Shown: positions 1 through 8,497 of the stretch, in pieces
Position numbering within the stretch: the stretch's first letter is position 1
Layout: each line of letters starts with the position of its first letter
NCBI GenBank assembly: GCA_963707435.1
Contig: CAVPPF010000005.1
Location: 310,001 to 374,000, forward strand
Source of the DNA: UBA4744 sp963707435
Lineage (GTDB): Bacteria; Actinomycetota; Acidimicrobiia; Spongiisociales; UBA4744
Length of the DNA: 64,000 bases
Direction: 5' to 3'
Program-made: the position numbers and the translations under genes
The notes under the pieces: model-generated
Database searches by the model: none
Seen by the model: the letters and a program-made list of their open reading frames with translations, nothing else
Told to the model about the DNA's origin: nothing

Positions 1-288
1 CTGTCGGGTGGCGAACAGCAGCGGGTCGCCATCGCCCGGGCGCTCGCCAAAGAGCCCCCGGTGCTTCTGTGCGACGAACCGACCGGGGAGCTGGACTTCG
101 AAACCGGGCGCCGCATCCTGGGTCTGCTCTACCGTCTCAATCGCGAGACGGGCCGCACGGTGCTGCTGGTGACGCACAACGCCGCAGTCGGTGAGATGGC
201 GGATCGAGTGCTGCGCCTTCACAGCGGCGAGATCGTCGCCGACACGCTCAACGATGCACCCATCGATGCGGAGGAGCTGTACTGGTGA
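1..288 (+). CDS. ABC transporter ATP-binding protein (3' part, cut by window edge)
   Basis: The reading frame is open from base 1 and starts inside the ABC signature motif (LSGGEQQRVA), followed by a Walker B segment (VLLCDEPTGELD) and the switch histidine (LLVTHN). The Walker A half lies outside the window. By family this is a LolD/MacB-type ATPase that powers an FtsX-like permease. Its TGA stop overlaps the GTG start of the permease gene by 4 nt (GTGA), so the two are translationally coupled and very likely form one transporter. The substrate cannot be told from sequence. Confidence 0.95.
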   Translation: MSGGEQQRVAIARALAKEPPVLLCDEPTGELDFETGRRILGLLYRLNRETGRTVLLVTHNAAVGEMADRVLRLHSGEIVADTLNDAPIDAEELYW

Positions 289-2636
289 GCACCCTCCGCA
301 CGAAGCTCCGGCGTGACCTCAGCCGCCAGAAGGCCCAGTTCGCCGCCGTGACGCTCACCGTGTTCCTGGGGATCACCATGTTCGGGGCAACCTACGACTC
401 ATTCCAGAACCTCGAAGCGTCGTACGCCCAGACCGCCACCGAGTTCTCGTTCGCCAACCTGACCGTCGTCGGTGGCGATGTCGGACAGTTCGCCACCGAC
501 ACGGCCGCCGTCACGGGTGTCGAGATGGTGTCTACCCGCACCGTGGCAGATCTCCCGTTACGGCTGGGTGACACGAAGCTGCTCGGCCGGGTGGTCGGAG
601 TCCCCGAGAGCGGTCCCGTCGTCAACCGGGTCCTGGTTCTCGAGGGCGACGACCTGGCCGGTCCGAATTCCATCTTGATGGAGGAGCACCTCGCCGCCCA
701 CTTCGACATTGTCCCCGGCGACACCTTCGAGATCCAGGGATCGTCCGGCTGGACCGAAGTCGAGGTTGCGGGAATCATCAGCTCACCCGAATACATCTGG
801 CCGGCGGCCAGCCGCCAGGAGGTCATCACCACCCCCGACAACTTCGGCGTGGTCTTCGCCGCCCAGGGCACCGCCGCCGCCCTATCGGGGATCGCCGAAC
901 CGAATGAAGCCGTGGTCTACTACACCGATGGGACCGAGAACGGGGACCTCTCCGAGACCCTGACCGCCCGGGCCTACGAGCTGGGAGCTCTCGAAACGTT
1001 CACCAGGGCCGAACAACCGTCGAACGCCGCCCTCGAAGAGGACCTCGCCGGGTTCCAAGAGCTAGGGCTGTTCTTTCCGATCCTCTTCCTCTCGGCCGCG
1101 GCGATGGCCGCCTATGTCATGATCACCCGGCTGGTCCACGCCCAGCGCCCCCAGATCGGCATCCTCCTGGCCAACGGCTTCACCAAGGGACAGGTGCTGC
1201 GCCATTATCTCGGCTACGGAGTCGTCCCCGGTCTCATCGGATCGATCCCCGGAGCCTTCGCCGGGGTGCTGCTGGCCCGGGTGATCACCGGGCTCTACAC
1301 GGGATTCATCTCCGTGCCGATCACCGTGATCCGGTTCTATCCGGCGACCCTGTTCACCGCGATATTCCTGGGGCTGCTGGCGACGCTGGTGGCGGCGGCG
1401 GCGCCCGCCCTGGCTGCATCACGGTTGTCCCCCGCCGAATCGATGCGCGGCTCGATCCCTGCAGGCAAAGGCCGGGCCAGCCTGGTCGAGCGGCTGGTGC
1501 CGCCGTTGCGGCGGTTGCCGATCCGCTGGCGCATGACGTTGCGCGGCATCGAGCGGAACCCGCGCCGCACCATCTACACGGTCATCGGCGTGGTGCTGTC
1601 GCTCACGCTGGTCCTGGTCTCGTGGGGCATGCTGGACACGATCGAGTACCTGATGGACCGCCAGTTCGTCCAGATCCAGAAAGAGGATGCCCGGGTCTAT
1701 TACACCGCCCCGGTCGGTTCGGCGGACCTGGCGGCGCTGGAGAGCATCGACGGCATCGCCCGCGTCGAACCCAGCCTGGAGCTGCCAGTATCGATCGAGG
1801 CCAACGGAGACCGCTACGAGACGTTCCTGATCGCCATGGCAGGCGACACCCGGATGCACACGTTCTTCACCGGGACCAACACCACCACCACCCTCCCGTC
1901 AAACGGCGTGCTTGCCGGGGTCGGGGTGGCCGATGAGCTCAACCTGGTCGCCGGGGAGCCGGTCTCGATGACGGTCGGAGGGTTCAACCTCACGTTGGAT
2001 ACGGACGTGAGCGACTTCATCGATGAACCGTTGGGATCGATGGTCTACATCTCGGAGAGCTACGCAGAAGAACTGGCCGGCACCGCCCTCCCGGCCACCT
2101 CGGCCCTGTTGACGTATGAGGACGGAGCCAGCAGCTCCGACATTCGTAATGCCATCGTCGAGATGCCCCAGGTGGCCGCCTTCGAGGACGCCAAGGCTAT
2201 CTACAACATCATGCAGGACTACATGGCGCTCTTCTACGTGTTTATCGGCGTGATGCTGGCCTTCGGAGCCGCCATGGCTTTTGCGTTGATCTTCAACACG
2301 ATGAGCGTCAACATCGCCGAGCGATCGCGGGAGGTTGCCACCCTGCTGGCGGTTGGAACCAAGCGAAGCATGATCTCGCGGCTCATCACCACGGAGAACC
2401 TCCTGGTGGCGGCAATCGGCATTCCGCTCGGACTGGTCGCGGGCTACGTGACCTCGGCGGCGGCGATGGCCAGCTTCCAGAGCGACATGTTTCGTTTCGA
2501 GCTGTACATACGGCCTTCCACCTATGTGTGGTCGGCCGTCGCCATCCTGATCGTTGCCCTGATCTCCCAATGGCCGGGATTGCGAGCGGTCGGGCGGATG
2601 GACATCGCCCGCGTCGTGAAGGAGCGCTCGACGTAG
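285..2636 (+). CDS. FtsX-like ABC transporter permease (783 aa)
   Basis: Large permease with the duplicated FtsX layout. There is one N-terminal membrane segment (about residues 20-38), an extracytoplasmic MacB-like domain (about 40-260), a first FtsX block of three membrane helices (about 265-385), another segment near 430-450, a second extracytoplasmic part, and a second FtsX block (about 655-775) with the usual sequence 'ERSREVATLLAVGTKR'. The GTG start overlaps the ATPase stop. Proteins of this type extrude lipids or lipoproteins, or act as mechanotransmission devices; the cargo here is unknown. A related but separate ATPase/permease pair lies at 14.8-18.1 kb. Confidence 0.93.
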   Translation: MSTLRTKLRRDLSRQKAQFAAVTLTVFLGITMFGATYDSFQNLEASYAQTATEFSFANLTVVGGDVGQFATDTAAVTGVEMVSTRTVADLPLRLGDTKLLGRVVGVPESGPVVNRVLVLEGDDLAGPNSILMEEHLAAHFDIVPGDTFEIQGSSGWTEVEVAGIISSPEYIWPAASRQEVITTPDNFGVVFAAQGTAAALSGIAEPNEAVVYYTDGTENGDLSETLTARAYELGALETFTRAEQPSNAALEEDLAGFQELGLFFPILFLSAAAMAAYVMITRLVHAQRPQIGILLANGFTKGQVLRHYLGYGVVPGLIGSIPGAFAGVLLARVITGLYTGFISVPITVIRFYPATLFTAIFLGLLATLVAAAAPALAASRLSPAESMRGSIPAGKGRASLVERLVPPLRRLPIRWRMTLRGIERNPRRTIYTVIGVVLSLTLVLVSWGMLDTIEYLMDRQFVQIQKEDARVYYTAPVGSADLAALESIDGIARVEPSLELPVSIEANGDRYETFLIAMAGDTRMHTFFTGTNTTTTLPSNGVLAGVGVADELNLVAGEPVSMTVGGFNLTLDTDVSDFIDEPLGSMVYISESYAEELAGTALPATSALLTYEDGASSSDIRNAIVEMPQVAAFEDAKAIYNIMQDYMALFYVFIGVMLAFGAAMAFALIFNTMSVNIAERSREVATLLAVGTKRSMISRLITTENLLVAAIGIPLGLVAGYVTSAAAMASFQSDMFRFELYIRPSTYVWSAVAILIVALISQWPGLRAVGRMDIARVVKERST

Positions 2637-2639
2637 GAT
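2634..2639 (+). promoter_or_regulatory. -10 box of leaderless type (TAGGAT)
   Basis: TAGGAT lies 6 nt before the ATG at 2646 and there is no purine-rich Shine-Dalgarno sequence between them. It overlaps the TAG stop of the permease gene. The same spacing recurs at ten other starts in this window. Confidence 0.5.
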
Positions 2640-2645
2640 CCGTCC

Positions 2646-3761
2646 ATGGACAAGAACCCACCTGCGGCAAACGCGCCGGAACCTGAGGAAGACGCTTTCG
2701 ACGCGTCCCGACAACTCGCCCATCACTCGCGACCGCGCCCGATCCGGGAGATCCTGCTGGAACTGGCCGAGACCGCCGACCCCGACCTGCAACCCGACCA
2801 CTACGGCGAAGGCGAGGCGGTCGAGCTCCTGGAAGCGCGGATGGCCGGATTGCTCGGCAAGGAGGCGGCCGTGTTCATGCCGAGCGGCACCATGGCCCAG
2901 CAGATCGCCCTCCGGATCTGGTGCGACCGGGCGGGCAGCAGCCACGTGGCATTCCACCCGCTCTGCCATCTCGAGATTCACGAACAGAACGGCTACCGGC
3001 GTTTGCACGGGCTGCACTCCACCCTGCTGGGCACGGCCGATCGTATGTTCACACTCGAGGACCTCGAACAACTGGTCGGGCCGGTGGGCGCGATCCTGTT
3101 CGAGCTACCGCAGCGGGAAATCGGCGGGCAACTGCCGGCCTGGGATGATCTCGTGGCGATGGTCTGCTGGGCACGAGACCGCGGCATCGCGACCCACCTC
3201 GACGGGGCTCGACTGTGGGAGACCAGGCCGTTCTACGGCAGGGAGTACTCCGACATCGCCACCCTGTTCGACTCGGTCTATGTGTCCTTCTACAAGATCC
3301 TGGGTGGCATCGCCGGAGCGGCGCTGGCCGGACCGGCCGACATGATCAAGGAAGCCAGGGCCTGGCAGCGACGCCACGGCGGCAACCTCATCCATCTCTA
3401 TCCGCTGACGCTGTCCGCCGAACTCGGCCTCAACCAGCGACTGGAGCGGGTCGACGAGTACCACCGGAAGGCCGTCGAGGTGGCCGCAGCGATCACCTCG
3501 GTGCAGGGTGTTCGCGTGGTGCCCGATCCGCCCCACACCAACATGATGCATGTGTTCCTGGAAGGTGACCGGGAACGGCTGCTGGCCGCCGCCCGGCGGG
3601 TCGCCCGGGAGCATGACGTCGAGTTATTCAGCAGCCTGGCCGAAACGATCGTGCCCAACATCCATCGATTCGAGCTGACCGTAGGTGATGCCGCCCTGGC
3701 GTTCAGCGCCGATGCGATCGGATCACTGTTCGAGCAGTTGCTCTCCCACTCCCGGGAGTGA
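2646..3761 (+). CDS. Threonine aldolase / beta-eliminating lyase family PLP enzyme (371 aa)
   Basis: Fold-type I PLP enzyme of the low-specificity threonine aldolase family. Visible landmarks are the PLP-phosphate loop 'FMPSGTMAQQIAL', the aspartate of 'THLDGARLWE' that contacts the pyridine nitrogen, and the Schiff-base lysine in 'VSFYKILGGIAGA'. The length (371 aa) is slightly above the usual 340-350 because of an N-terminal extension rich in Glu, Pro and Ala. The family cleaves beta-hydroxy amino acids to glycine plus an aldehyde. The start is the ATG 6 nt after a TAGGAT box. The exact substrate is inferred only at family level. Confidence 0.88.
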   Translation: MDKNPPAANAPEPEEDAFDASRQLAHHSRPRPIREILLELAETADPDLQPDHYGEGEAVELLEARMAGLLGKEAAVFMPSGTMAQQIALRIWCDRAGSSHVAFHPLCHLEIHEQNGYRRLHGLHSTLLGTADRMFTLEDLEQLVGPVGAILFELPQREIGGQLPAWDDLVAMVCWARDRGIATHLDGARLWETRPFYGREYSDIATLFDSVYVSFYKILGGIAGAALAGPADMIKEARAWQRRHGGNLIHLYPLTLSAELGLNQRLERVDEYHRKAVEVAAAITSVQGVRVVPDPPHTNMMHVFLEGDRERLLAAARRVAREHDVELFSSLAETIVPNIHRFELTVGDAALAFSADAIGSLFEQLLSHSRE

Positions 3762-3850
3762 CGGCCGCCAACGGGCGACAACTGTTTCCCCTCCCGGGAG
3801 CGGGAGGGGGCTAAGGGGGAGGGTGGAAAACGTATCCGCGCCAAGCCGAC

Positions 3851-3966
3851 CACCCTCTCCGCTCCGCCGCCTCCGGCAGCGGGCGCGCCTCCCCCGCTTG
3901 CGGGGGAGGCAAGAACGCCAGCGGGCGAGCCAAGAACACGGCACCGCCAAACAACAACGGGCGAGG
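3851..3966. repeat. 116-bp direct repeat, copy 1
   Basis: Begins CACCCTCTCCGCTCCGCC and ends CAACAACGGGCGAGG. It differs from copy 2 (4111-4226) by only two compensating single-base indels. It contains the hairpin GCCTCCCCCGC-tt-GCGGGGGAGGC. Confidence 0.9.
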
Positions 3967-4110
3967 TCACAAACTCTTCCCCCTCCCGCCGGCGGGAGGG
4001 GGCTAGGGGGAGGGTGGAGACAAGCCATCTCGTCAAGACACCCGACGGCGGCAAGCCGGCGCAGCAGGCCGACCACCCTCTCCGCTCCGCTACCGCCGCT
4101 CGCTGCGCTC

Positions 4111-4226
4111 CACCCTCTCCGCTCCGCCGCCTCCGGCAGCGGCGCGCCTCCCCCGCTTGCGGGGGAGGCAAGAACGCCAGCGGGCGAGGCCAAGAACACG
4201 GCACCGCCAAACAACAACGGGCGAGG
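4111..4226. repeat. 116-bp direct repeat, copy 2
   Basis: Second copy of the element at 3851-3966, 260 bp downstream in the same orientation, near-identical. It ends about 84 bp before the start of the acyltransferase gene. Confidence 0.9.
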
Positions 4227-4309
4227 CTGGAACGGAGAATCGGGGAAGTCCCCTATACAGCCGATCGGGTATTGGTGCGATATTTGTGGAGGACACAGAG
4301 AGAGGAACC

Positions 4310-5635
4310 ATGGCCGCACCGACTCCCGCCCGCACGATGTTGGGATCGGCCCGCGCCGCGGCGGCCCGGACCCCGGCGGACCGGAACCGGTACGTGGATT
4401 TCCTGCGGGCCGTTTCGATCGTGGCGGTGGTGATCGGTCACTGGCTGGTGATCACCCCGTGGGTCTCGGCCGACGGTGTCTTCCATGGCGATCACCTGCT
4501 CACCAGATCGGAACCGGCCCGGTGGCTGACCTGGATCTTCCAGGTGATGCCGGTCTTCTTTGCCGTCGGCGGATACGCCAACGCGGTCTCGTGGGAATCG
4601 GCCTCGAGGCGCAACACCCCGTACGGCGATTGGCTGGTGGCTCGCCTCCGCAGGCTGGTCATGCCTGCGCTCCCGCTCCTGGCGCTGTGGGGCGGGTTCG
4701 CCGTCGCCACCTGGGCCGGGGTAATGAGCCCGACGCTGGTCGAGGTGACCTCGCTGGGGGCGCTCTCCCCGCTGTGGTTCCTGGCCGTCTATGTCGGCGT
4801 GGTTGCTTTCGTTCCGCTGACCACCAGGGCGTGGCACCGATTCGGCGTCTGGTCCTTCTGGGTCCCCGTCGGCGCAGCCGTGGCCGTCGACATCCTGGCG
4901 TTTGGTTTTGGCGTGAGCTGGTTGCGCTGGATCAACTATGCCTTCGTCTGGCTGGCCGTCCACCAGCTGGGCTACCTGTGGCGGGATGGCCGCCTGGGCG
5001 GAGCCCGCTCATCATGGCCCTACGCGATCGGTGGGCTCGGCGTAGCCCTCATCGCCGTCCTGGCGCTGAACTACCCGGTGGCGATGATCGGCGTGCCGGG
5101 CGCCGAGGTGTCCAACACGGCAGCCCCAACGGTGGCTCTGCTGGCACTGGGAATCGGGCAATTCGGCATCCTGCTGGCTGCAGAGAATCCCATGCGCCGC
5201 TGGCTTAACCGGATGGGGCCCTGGACCGCAACGGTGCTCGTCAACGGGATGATCATGACCCTGTTCGTGTGGCACTACACGGTCATGGTGGTCCCGGTCA
5301 TCGCCAACGCCACCTGGTTCGGTGGTTTCGGAATGCGGTTGGAGCCCAACACCGGCCTGTGGTGGGCCACCCGATCGTTGTGGATCGGCGTGCTCGTCAT
5401 TCTGATGGCGCTCTTCGCCCCGCTGGTCGGCCGGTTCGAGCGGCCCCGGGGCCGGGACCCTGTGGGCATCGGCAAGACCCGGCCGATAGCCGGAACCGTG
5501 CTGGCGTGTGCCGGCTTTGCCGGGGTGGCTCTTGTCGGCGTCTCGGCCACGCCCACCCTGTCGTGGCTGGCGCTGGCCCTCCCGGGCTTCGGCATGCAGA
5601 TCGCCGGAGCGTTCGGCACGGAGCGGACGGCATGA
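4310..5635 (+). CDS. Acyltransferase 3 family membrane protein, first of a tandem pair (441 aa)
   Basis: Multi-spanning membrane protein of the acyltransferase-3 family, which transfers acyl groups to extracytoplasmic glycans, lipids or antibiotics. The N-terminal motif 'YVDFLRAVSIVAVVIGHWL' holds the conserved Arg and catalytic-type His; about ten hydrophobic segments follow. The ATG at 4310 is preceded by GAGAGAGG, a fair Shine-Dalgarno sequence; the frame is open further upstream but runs into the repeat cluster, so the longer start is rejected. The stop overlaps the start of the next gene (ATGA), and the two proteins are clearly paralogous. The acceptor molecule is unknown. Confidence 0.9.
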   Translation: MAAPTPARTMLGSARAAAARTPADRNRYVDFLRAVSIVAVVIGHWLVITPWVSADGVFHGDHLLTRSEPARWLTWIFQVMPVFFAVGGYANAVSWESASRRNTPYGDWLVARLRRLVMPALPLLALWGGFAVATWAGVMSPTLVEVTSLGALSPLWFLAVYVGVVAFVPLTTRAWHRFGVWSFWVPVGAAVAVDILAFGFGVSWLRWINYAFVWLAVHQLGYLWRDGRLGGARSSWPYAIGGLGVALIAVLALNYPVAMIGVPGAEVSNTAAPTVALLALGIGQFGILLAAENPMRRWLNRMGPWTATVLVNGMIMTLFVWHYTVMVVPVIANATWFGGFGMRLEPNTGLWWATRSLWIGVLVILMALFAPLVGRFERPRGRDPVGIGKTRPIAGTVLACAGFAGVALVGVSATPTLSWLALALPGFGMQIAGAFGTERTA

Positions 5636-6948
5636 GCACCTGGACCCGCGCCCTCGATGTGGCCAGGGAGACCCCGGATTCCCGCAACCGCTACATCGAC
5701 TTTCTGCGGGCCGTCTCGATCCTGGTCGTCGTGTTCGGACACTGGTTGATGGCTGCCCCCCGGATGGTCGACGGCGATCTGGCGGTCGAGCACCTGCTGG
5801 TCGTGGCTCCCTGGACCCAGTTCGCCACCTGGGTGCTGCAAGTCATGCCGGTGTTCTTCGTGGTGGGCGGCTACGCCAACGCCGCCTCGTGGGAATCGGC
5901 TGCGGCAGCAGGCGTCGGCTACCCGGCCTGGTTGCGCTCGCGGATGGGCCGGCTGGTCATCCCGGTCCTGCCGCTGGTGGGCGTCTGGGTGGTCGTCGGC
6001 GCAGTGGCCGGGCTGGTCGGCGTCGACCCGTACCTGATCCGGGTCGGGTCGGTGAACGCCCTCATTGCTCTCTGGTTCCTGGCCGTGTACGTCCTGGCGG
6101 TTGCCCTGGTACCGGTTACCCGGGCGGCGTGGCGCCGCTTTGGAATCCGGTCGTACTGGGGGCTGGTGATGATGGCAGCGGCCGTCGACTGGTTGGCGCT
6201 GACGGGGCGTATCCCCGGCGCCGGCTGGGCCAACTACGTGTTCATCTGGGTGGCCGTCCACCAGGTGGGATACCTGTGGCGGGACGGTGGGTTGCGGGGA
6301 ACCGGACGGGCACTCGGATGGGCGGCACTGGGAGCCGCCGCCCTTGCGCTCCTCCTCATCCTCGGCCCCTACCCCATCTCGATGGTCGACGTGCCGGGAT
6401 CCGACGCATCGAATTCGGCACCTCCCACCCTGGTGCTGCTGGCGCTCGGCATGGTGCAAACGGGGCTCCTGGCGGCATGCGAACGGGTGGCCAATCGGTG
6501 GCTCAAACGGGACCGCCCCTGGGCCGCCATCGTCCTGATCAACGGAATGATCATGACGCTGTTCGTGTGGCACCTGTCGGCGATGATCCTGACGCTGGGA
6601 CTTGCCCTCCTGCTGGGGGGCGTCGGGCTTGCGATCGAACCGGCCGGAGCCCTCTGGTGGCTCACCCGCCCGGTCTGGATGGCCGTGTATGCGACGGTGC
6701 TGGCGGCCGCCGCCGTCCCCTTCGGGCGCTTCGAGAGGTTGCGCGTTCCGCCCGGGGCTCGTCCGCTGCCGGGATGGGCCGCCGTACTGGGGACGGTGGC
6801 CGTTTGCGCCGGGCTGGGCATGCTCGCCTACCGGGGCATTTGGAGTGAAGCCTGGCCGGGCGTGAATCTGCCGGCGGCGGCTCTGCCGTTTGCAGGAGCG
6901 GCAGCGTTAGGTTTGCTGGGACCCCGCAAACACGCTCCGGTCAGCTGA
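5632..6948 (+). CDS. Acyltransferase 3 family membrane protein, second of a tandem pair (438 aa)
   Basis: Paralogue of the preceding gene, alignable over its whole length: 'YIDFLRAVSILVVVFGHWL' at the N-terminus, 'VMPVFFVVGGYANAASWES', 'VFIWVAVHQVGYLWRDGG' and 'VLINGMIMTLFVWH' all have counterparts in the first copy. Start ATG overlaps the previous stop by 4 nt, so the pair is co-translated and may act on one product. The 3' end overlaps the convergent WhiB gene by 8 bp. Same family-level function; acceptor unknown. Confidence 0.9.
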   Translation: MSTWTRALDVARETPDSRNRYIDFLRAVSILVVVFGHWLMAAPRMVDGDLAVEHLLVVAPWTQFATWVLQVMPVFFVVGGYANAASWESAAAAGVGYPAWLRSRMGRLVIPVLPLVGVWVVVGAVAGLVGVDPYLIRVGSVNALIALWFLAVYVLAVALVPVTRAAWRRFGIRSYWGLVMMAAAVDWLALTGRIPGAGWANYVFIWVAVHQVGYLWRDGGLRGTGRALGWAALGAAALALLLILGPYPISMVDVPGSDASNSAPPTLVLLALGMVQTGLLAACERVANRWLKRDRPWAAIVLINGMIMTLFVWHLSAMILTLGLALLLGGVGLAIEPAGALWWLTRPVWMAVYATVLAAAAVPFGRFERLRVPPGARPLPGWAAVLGTVAVCAGLGMLAYRGIWSEAWPGVNLPAAALPFAGAAALGLLGPRKHAPVS

Positions 6949-7225
6949 CCCGGCGAGCATGCTCCAGCCAGCGGCGCCTGAGCCGGCGGCGTTCCCGGGT
7001 GGTGGCCCCGCCCCAGATGCCGACGGTCTGGCGGCTCTCAACGGCGTACGCCAGGCACAGTTCCTTGACCGGGCAGATCGCGCAGACTTTCCTGGCAATC
7101 GACAACTGGACCTGGTCTTCCTCGGTAGAGGGAAAGAAGAGATTGGTGTCGAGGCCGCTGCAGGCCGCTTCTTCTCGCCAACCGGTGCGGGTTTCCCGCA
7201 GGTCAACGCTTTCCGGGATGCTCAT
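6941..7225 (-). CDS. WhiB-family iron-sulfur transcriptional regulator (94 aa)
   Basis: Typical WhiB-like protein with four cysteines at residues 22, 48, 51 and 57 (C-x25-C-x2-C-x5-C) that bind a 4Fe-4S cluster. The GIWGG turn is at residues 69-73, and an Arg-rich C-terminal DNA-binding tail (RERRRLRRRW) follows. WhiB proteins are found in Actinobacteria and their phages and usually act by binding the main sigma factor. The ATG at 7225 is chosen because homology begins there; the frame is open much further upstream as a shadow of the next gene. A LexA-type box lies 21 bp upstream of the start. Confidence 0.93.
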   Translation of the reverse strand: MSIPESVDLRETRTGWREEAACSGLDTNLFFPSTEEDQVQLSIARKVCAICPVKELCLAYAVESRQTVGIWGGATTRERRRLRRRWLEHARRVS

Positions 7226-7245
7226 CTGAATCTCACCATCAAAAC

Positions 7246-7257
7246 GAACGTTTGTTC
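7246..7257. promoter_or_regulatory. Candidate LexA/SOS box upstream of the WhiB gene
   Basis: GAACGTTTGTTC fits the actinobacterial SOS operator core GAAC-N4-GTTC with both half sites perfect. It sits 21 bp upstream of the WhiB start codon on the minus strand, where a repressor would block the promoter. One base in the central spacer departs from the usual consensus. Confidence 0.45.
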
Positions 7258-7383
7258 TGCCGGGCCACGGTAACACAGCCCCCCGAGAGCGCGAAAGTCG
7301 AGAAGCATTCCAGGTTCTGGTACGAACGAGGCGTGTCGCTCCCACCACTCCTTGTGGCGGTGATGGGTGTCGCTCCCTCCTGA

Positions 7384-7389
7384 TAGCTT
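7384..7389 (+). promoter_or_regulatory. -10 box of leaderless type (TAGCTT)
   Basis: TAGCTT lies 7 nt before the ATG at 7397 with no Shine-Dalgarno sequence between. This argues for ATG 7397 over the upstream GTG at 7367. Confidence 0.45.
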
Positions 7390-7396
7390 CATACCC

Positions 7397-8485
7397 ATGC
7401 GCGCACCCGACTATCAGGGCGGAGGGCTGGTCAACCTGGTCGCCGAGGTGGAGTTCCGCTTGACCGGGCGAGCCGCCTCGACCCGCCTGCGCAGCGACCT
7501 GGCCGGGCGGATTCCGGCTGCGAAGAGCTATGTGTTCGTGCTGATCGACGGACTCGGCGATCACCAGCTCGGCCATCCCGCTGCCGCTCCCCTGGCCGCC
7601 GCTCGCGTCGGATCGATCGACGCTTCGTTCTCTACCCAGACGACCGTCAACACGTCCACGCTGGCGACGGGTCTCCCCCCATCGCAGCACGGACTCATCG
7701 CCTACCTACTCCGGCTCGACGGCCGGGTGGTCAACACGATCTACTGGTTCGATTCGGACGGGCAGACGGTGGACACCGACTACGGGACGTTTCTGCCTGC
7801 ACCGAACCTGTCCGAACGGCTGGCCGCCGCCGGAGCTGAGACGGTTGTGGTCGAACCGGCCGCCTTCGTCGACAGCCCGCTCGAGCAGATTCTCTATCGC
7901 GGCGCCACCATCGTGCCCGCCGGCGACGATGCCGCTTCGGTACGGATCGCGCTGGAGCAGGCTGCCCAATCCGGCAGGCTGGTCGCGGTCTATGTCCCCC
8001 ACGTGGACGCCGCAGCCCATGCCGCCGGACAGGACTCCGCCCTCTACGAGGGGGCTCTGGGCGATGCGTCCGCTATCTGGCAAGCAATCGCTACCGGCCT
8101 CCCGCCCGGAGCCGTCGCCATCGGCACCGCCGATCACGGCCATGGAGACATCGCCGCCGACCATCAGGTACACCTTCCCGGGCTCCCGGGCGTGACGTTC
8201 TACGGCGACTCCCGGGTGGTGTACGCGGCGGGAGATCTGGCAGCAGCACAAGCTCTGGCCACCGAAGTTCCGGCGACGTGGGTGTCACGATCGGACATGG
8301 ACGACTGGTGGGGACCGCCCCCGCATCACCCCGAATTCGAGCGGCGCCGCCCGGATGGGGCCCTCGTGGCCGACGACGGCTGGGCGCTGCTCTATCCGGG
8401 CAGCGACGGAACCATGGTCGGTCACCACGGGGGTCTCACGGAAGCGGAGCTGCGCATCCCGATCCTGGTGGCAGCACCGGGCTGA
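7397..8485 (+). CDS. Alkaline phosphatase / nucleotide pyrophosphatase family protein (362 aa)
   Basis: Resembles the type I phosphodiesterase/nucleotide pyrophosphatase family. The first metal aspartate is in 'YVFVLIDGLGDHQLG', a Thr cluster that would hold the nucleophile is in 'TQTTVNTSTLATGLPPSQHG', 'YVPHVDAAAHAAG' supplies a His/Asp pair, 'IGTADHGHGDI' the second metal site, and 'GHHGGLTEAEL' the C-terminal metal histidine. These enzymes hydrolyse phosphodiester or phosphoanhydride bonds. No signal peptide is seen, so it is probably cytoplasmic. The start was chosen from the -10 box 7 nt upstream. Substrate unknown. Confidence 0.85.
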   Translation: MRAPDYQGGGLVNLVAEVEFRLTGRAASTRLRSDLAGRIPAAKSYVFVLIDGLGDHQLGHPAAAPLAAARVGSIDASFSTQTTVNTSTLATGLPPSQHGLIAYLLRLDGRVVNTIYWFDSDGQTVDTDYGTFLPAPNLSERLAAAGAETVVVEPAAFVDSPLEQILYRGATIVPAGDDAASVRIALEQAAQSGRLVAVYVPHVDAAAHAAGQDSALYEGALGDASAIWQAIATGLPPGAVAIGTADHGHGDIAADHQVHLPGLPGVTFYGDSRVVYAAGDLAAAQALATEVPATWVSRSDMDDWWGPPPHHPEFERRRPDGALVADDGWALLYPGSDGTMVGHHGGLTEAELRIPILVAAPG

Positions 8486-8491
8486 TACGCT
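8486..8491 (+). promoter_or_regulatory. -10 box of leaderless type (TACGCT)
   Basis: TACGCT lies 6 nt before the ATG at 8498, starting one base after the stop codon of the upstream gene. No ribosome binding site is present. Confidence 0.45.
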
Positions 8492-8497
8492 CCGGGC

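Larger units (their letters stand above)
3762..4309. repeat. 548-bp intergenic cluster of GC-rich palindromic repeats
   Basis: No gene is seen here. The stretch is built from modules of one repeat family: a CCCTCCCGG..CGGGAGGG palindrome at about 3788-3811, a perfect 24-bp palindrome at 3979-4002 (arms CCCCCTCCCGCC and GGCGGGAGGGGG), and two GCCTCCCCCGC/GCGGGGGAGGC hairpins at 3887-3910 and 4147-4170. The longer palindromes are followed by GGCTAGGGGGAGGGTGG-like tails. The same modules recur near 35.3, 46.26, 49.7 and 50.4 kb. All reading frames through it give low-complexity Pro/Gly/Arg peptides and are not genes. Confidence 0.85.

Noticed and set aside
3685..5208. Plus-strand 507-codon open frame across the repeat cluster
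   Set aside because: It runs through the palindromic repeats and then out of frame over the acyltransferase; the peptide is Pro/Arg/Gly-rich without domain logic.
7226..7690. Long N-terminal extension of the WhiB protein
   Set aside because: It lies antisense to the phosphodiesterase gene and WhiB homology starts only at the ATG 7225.
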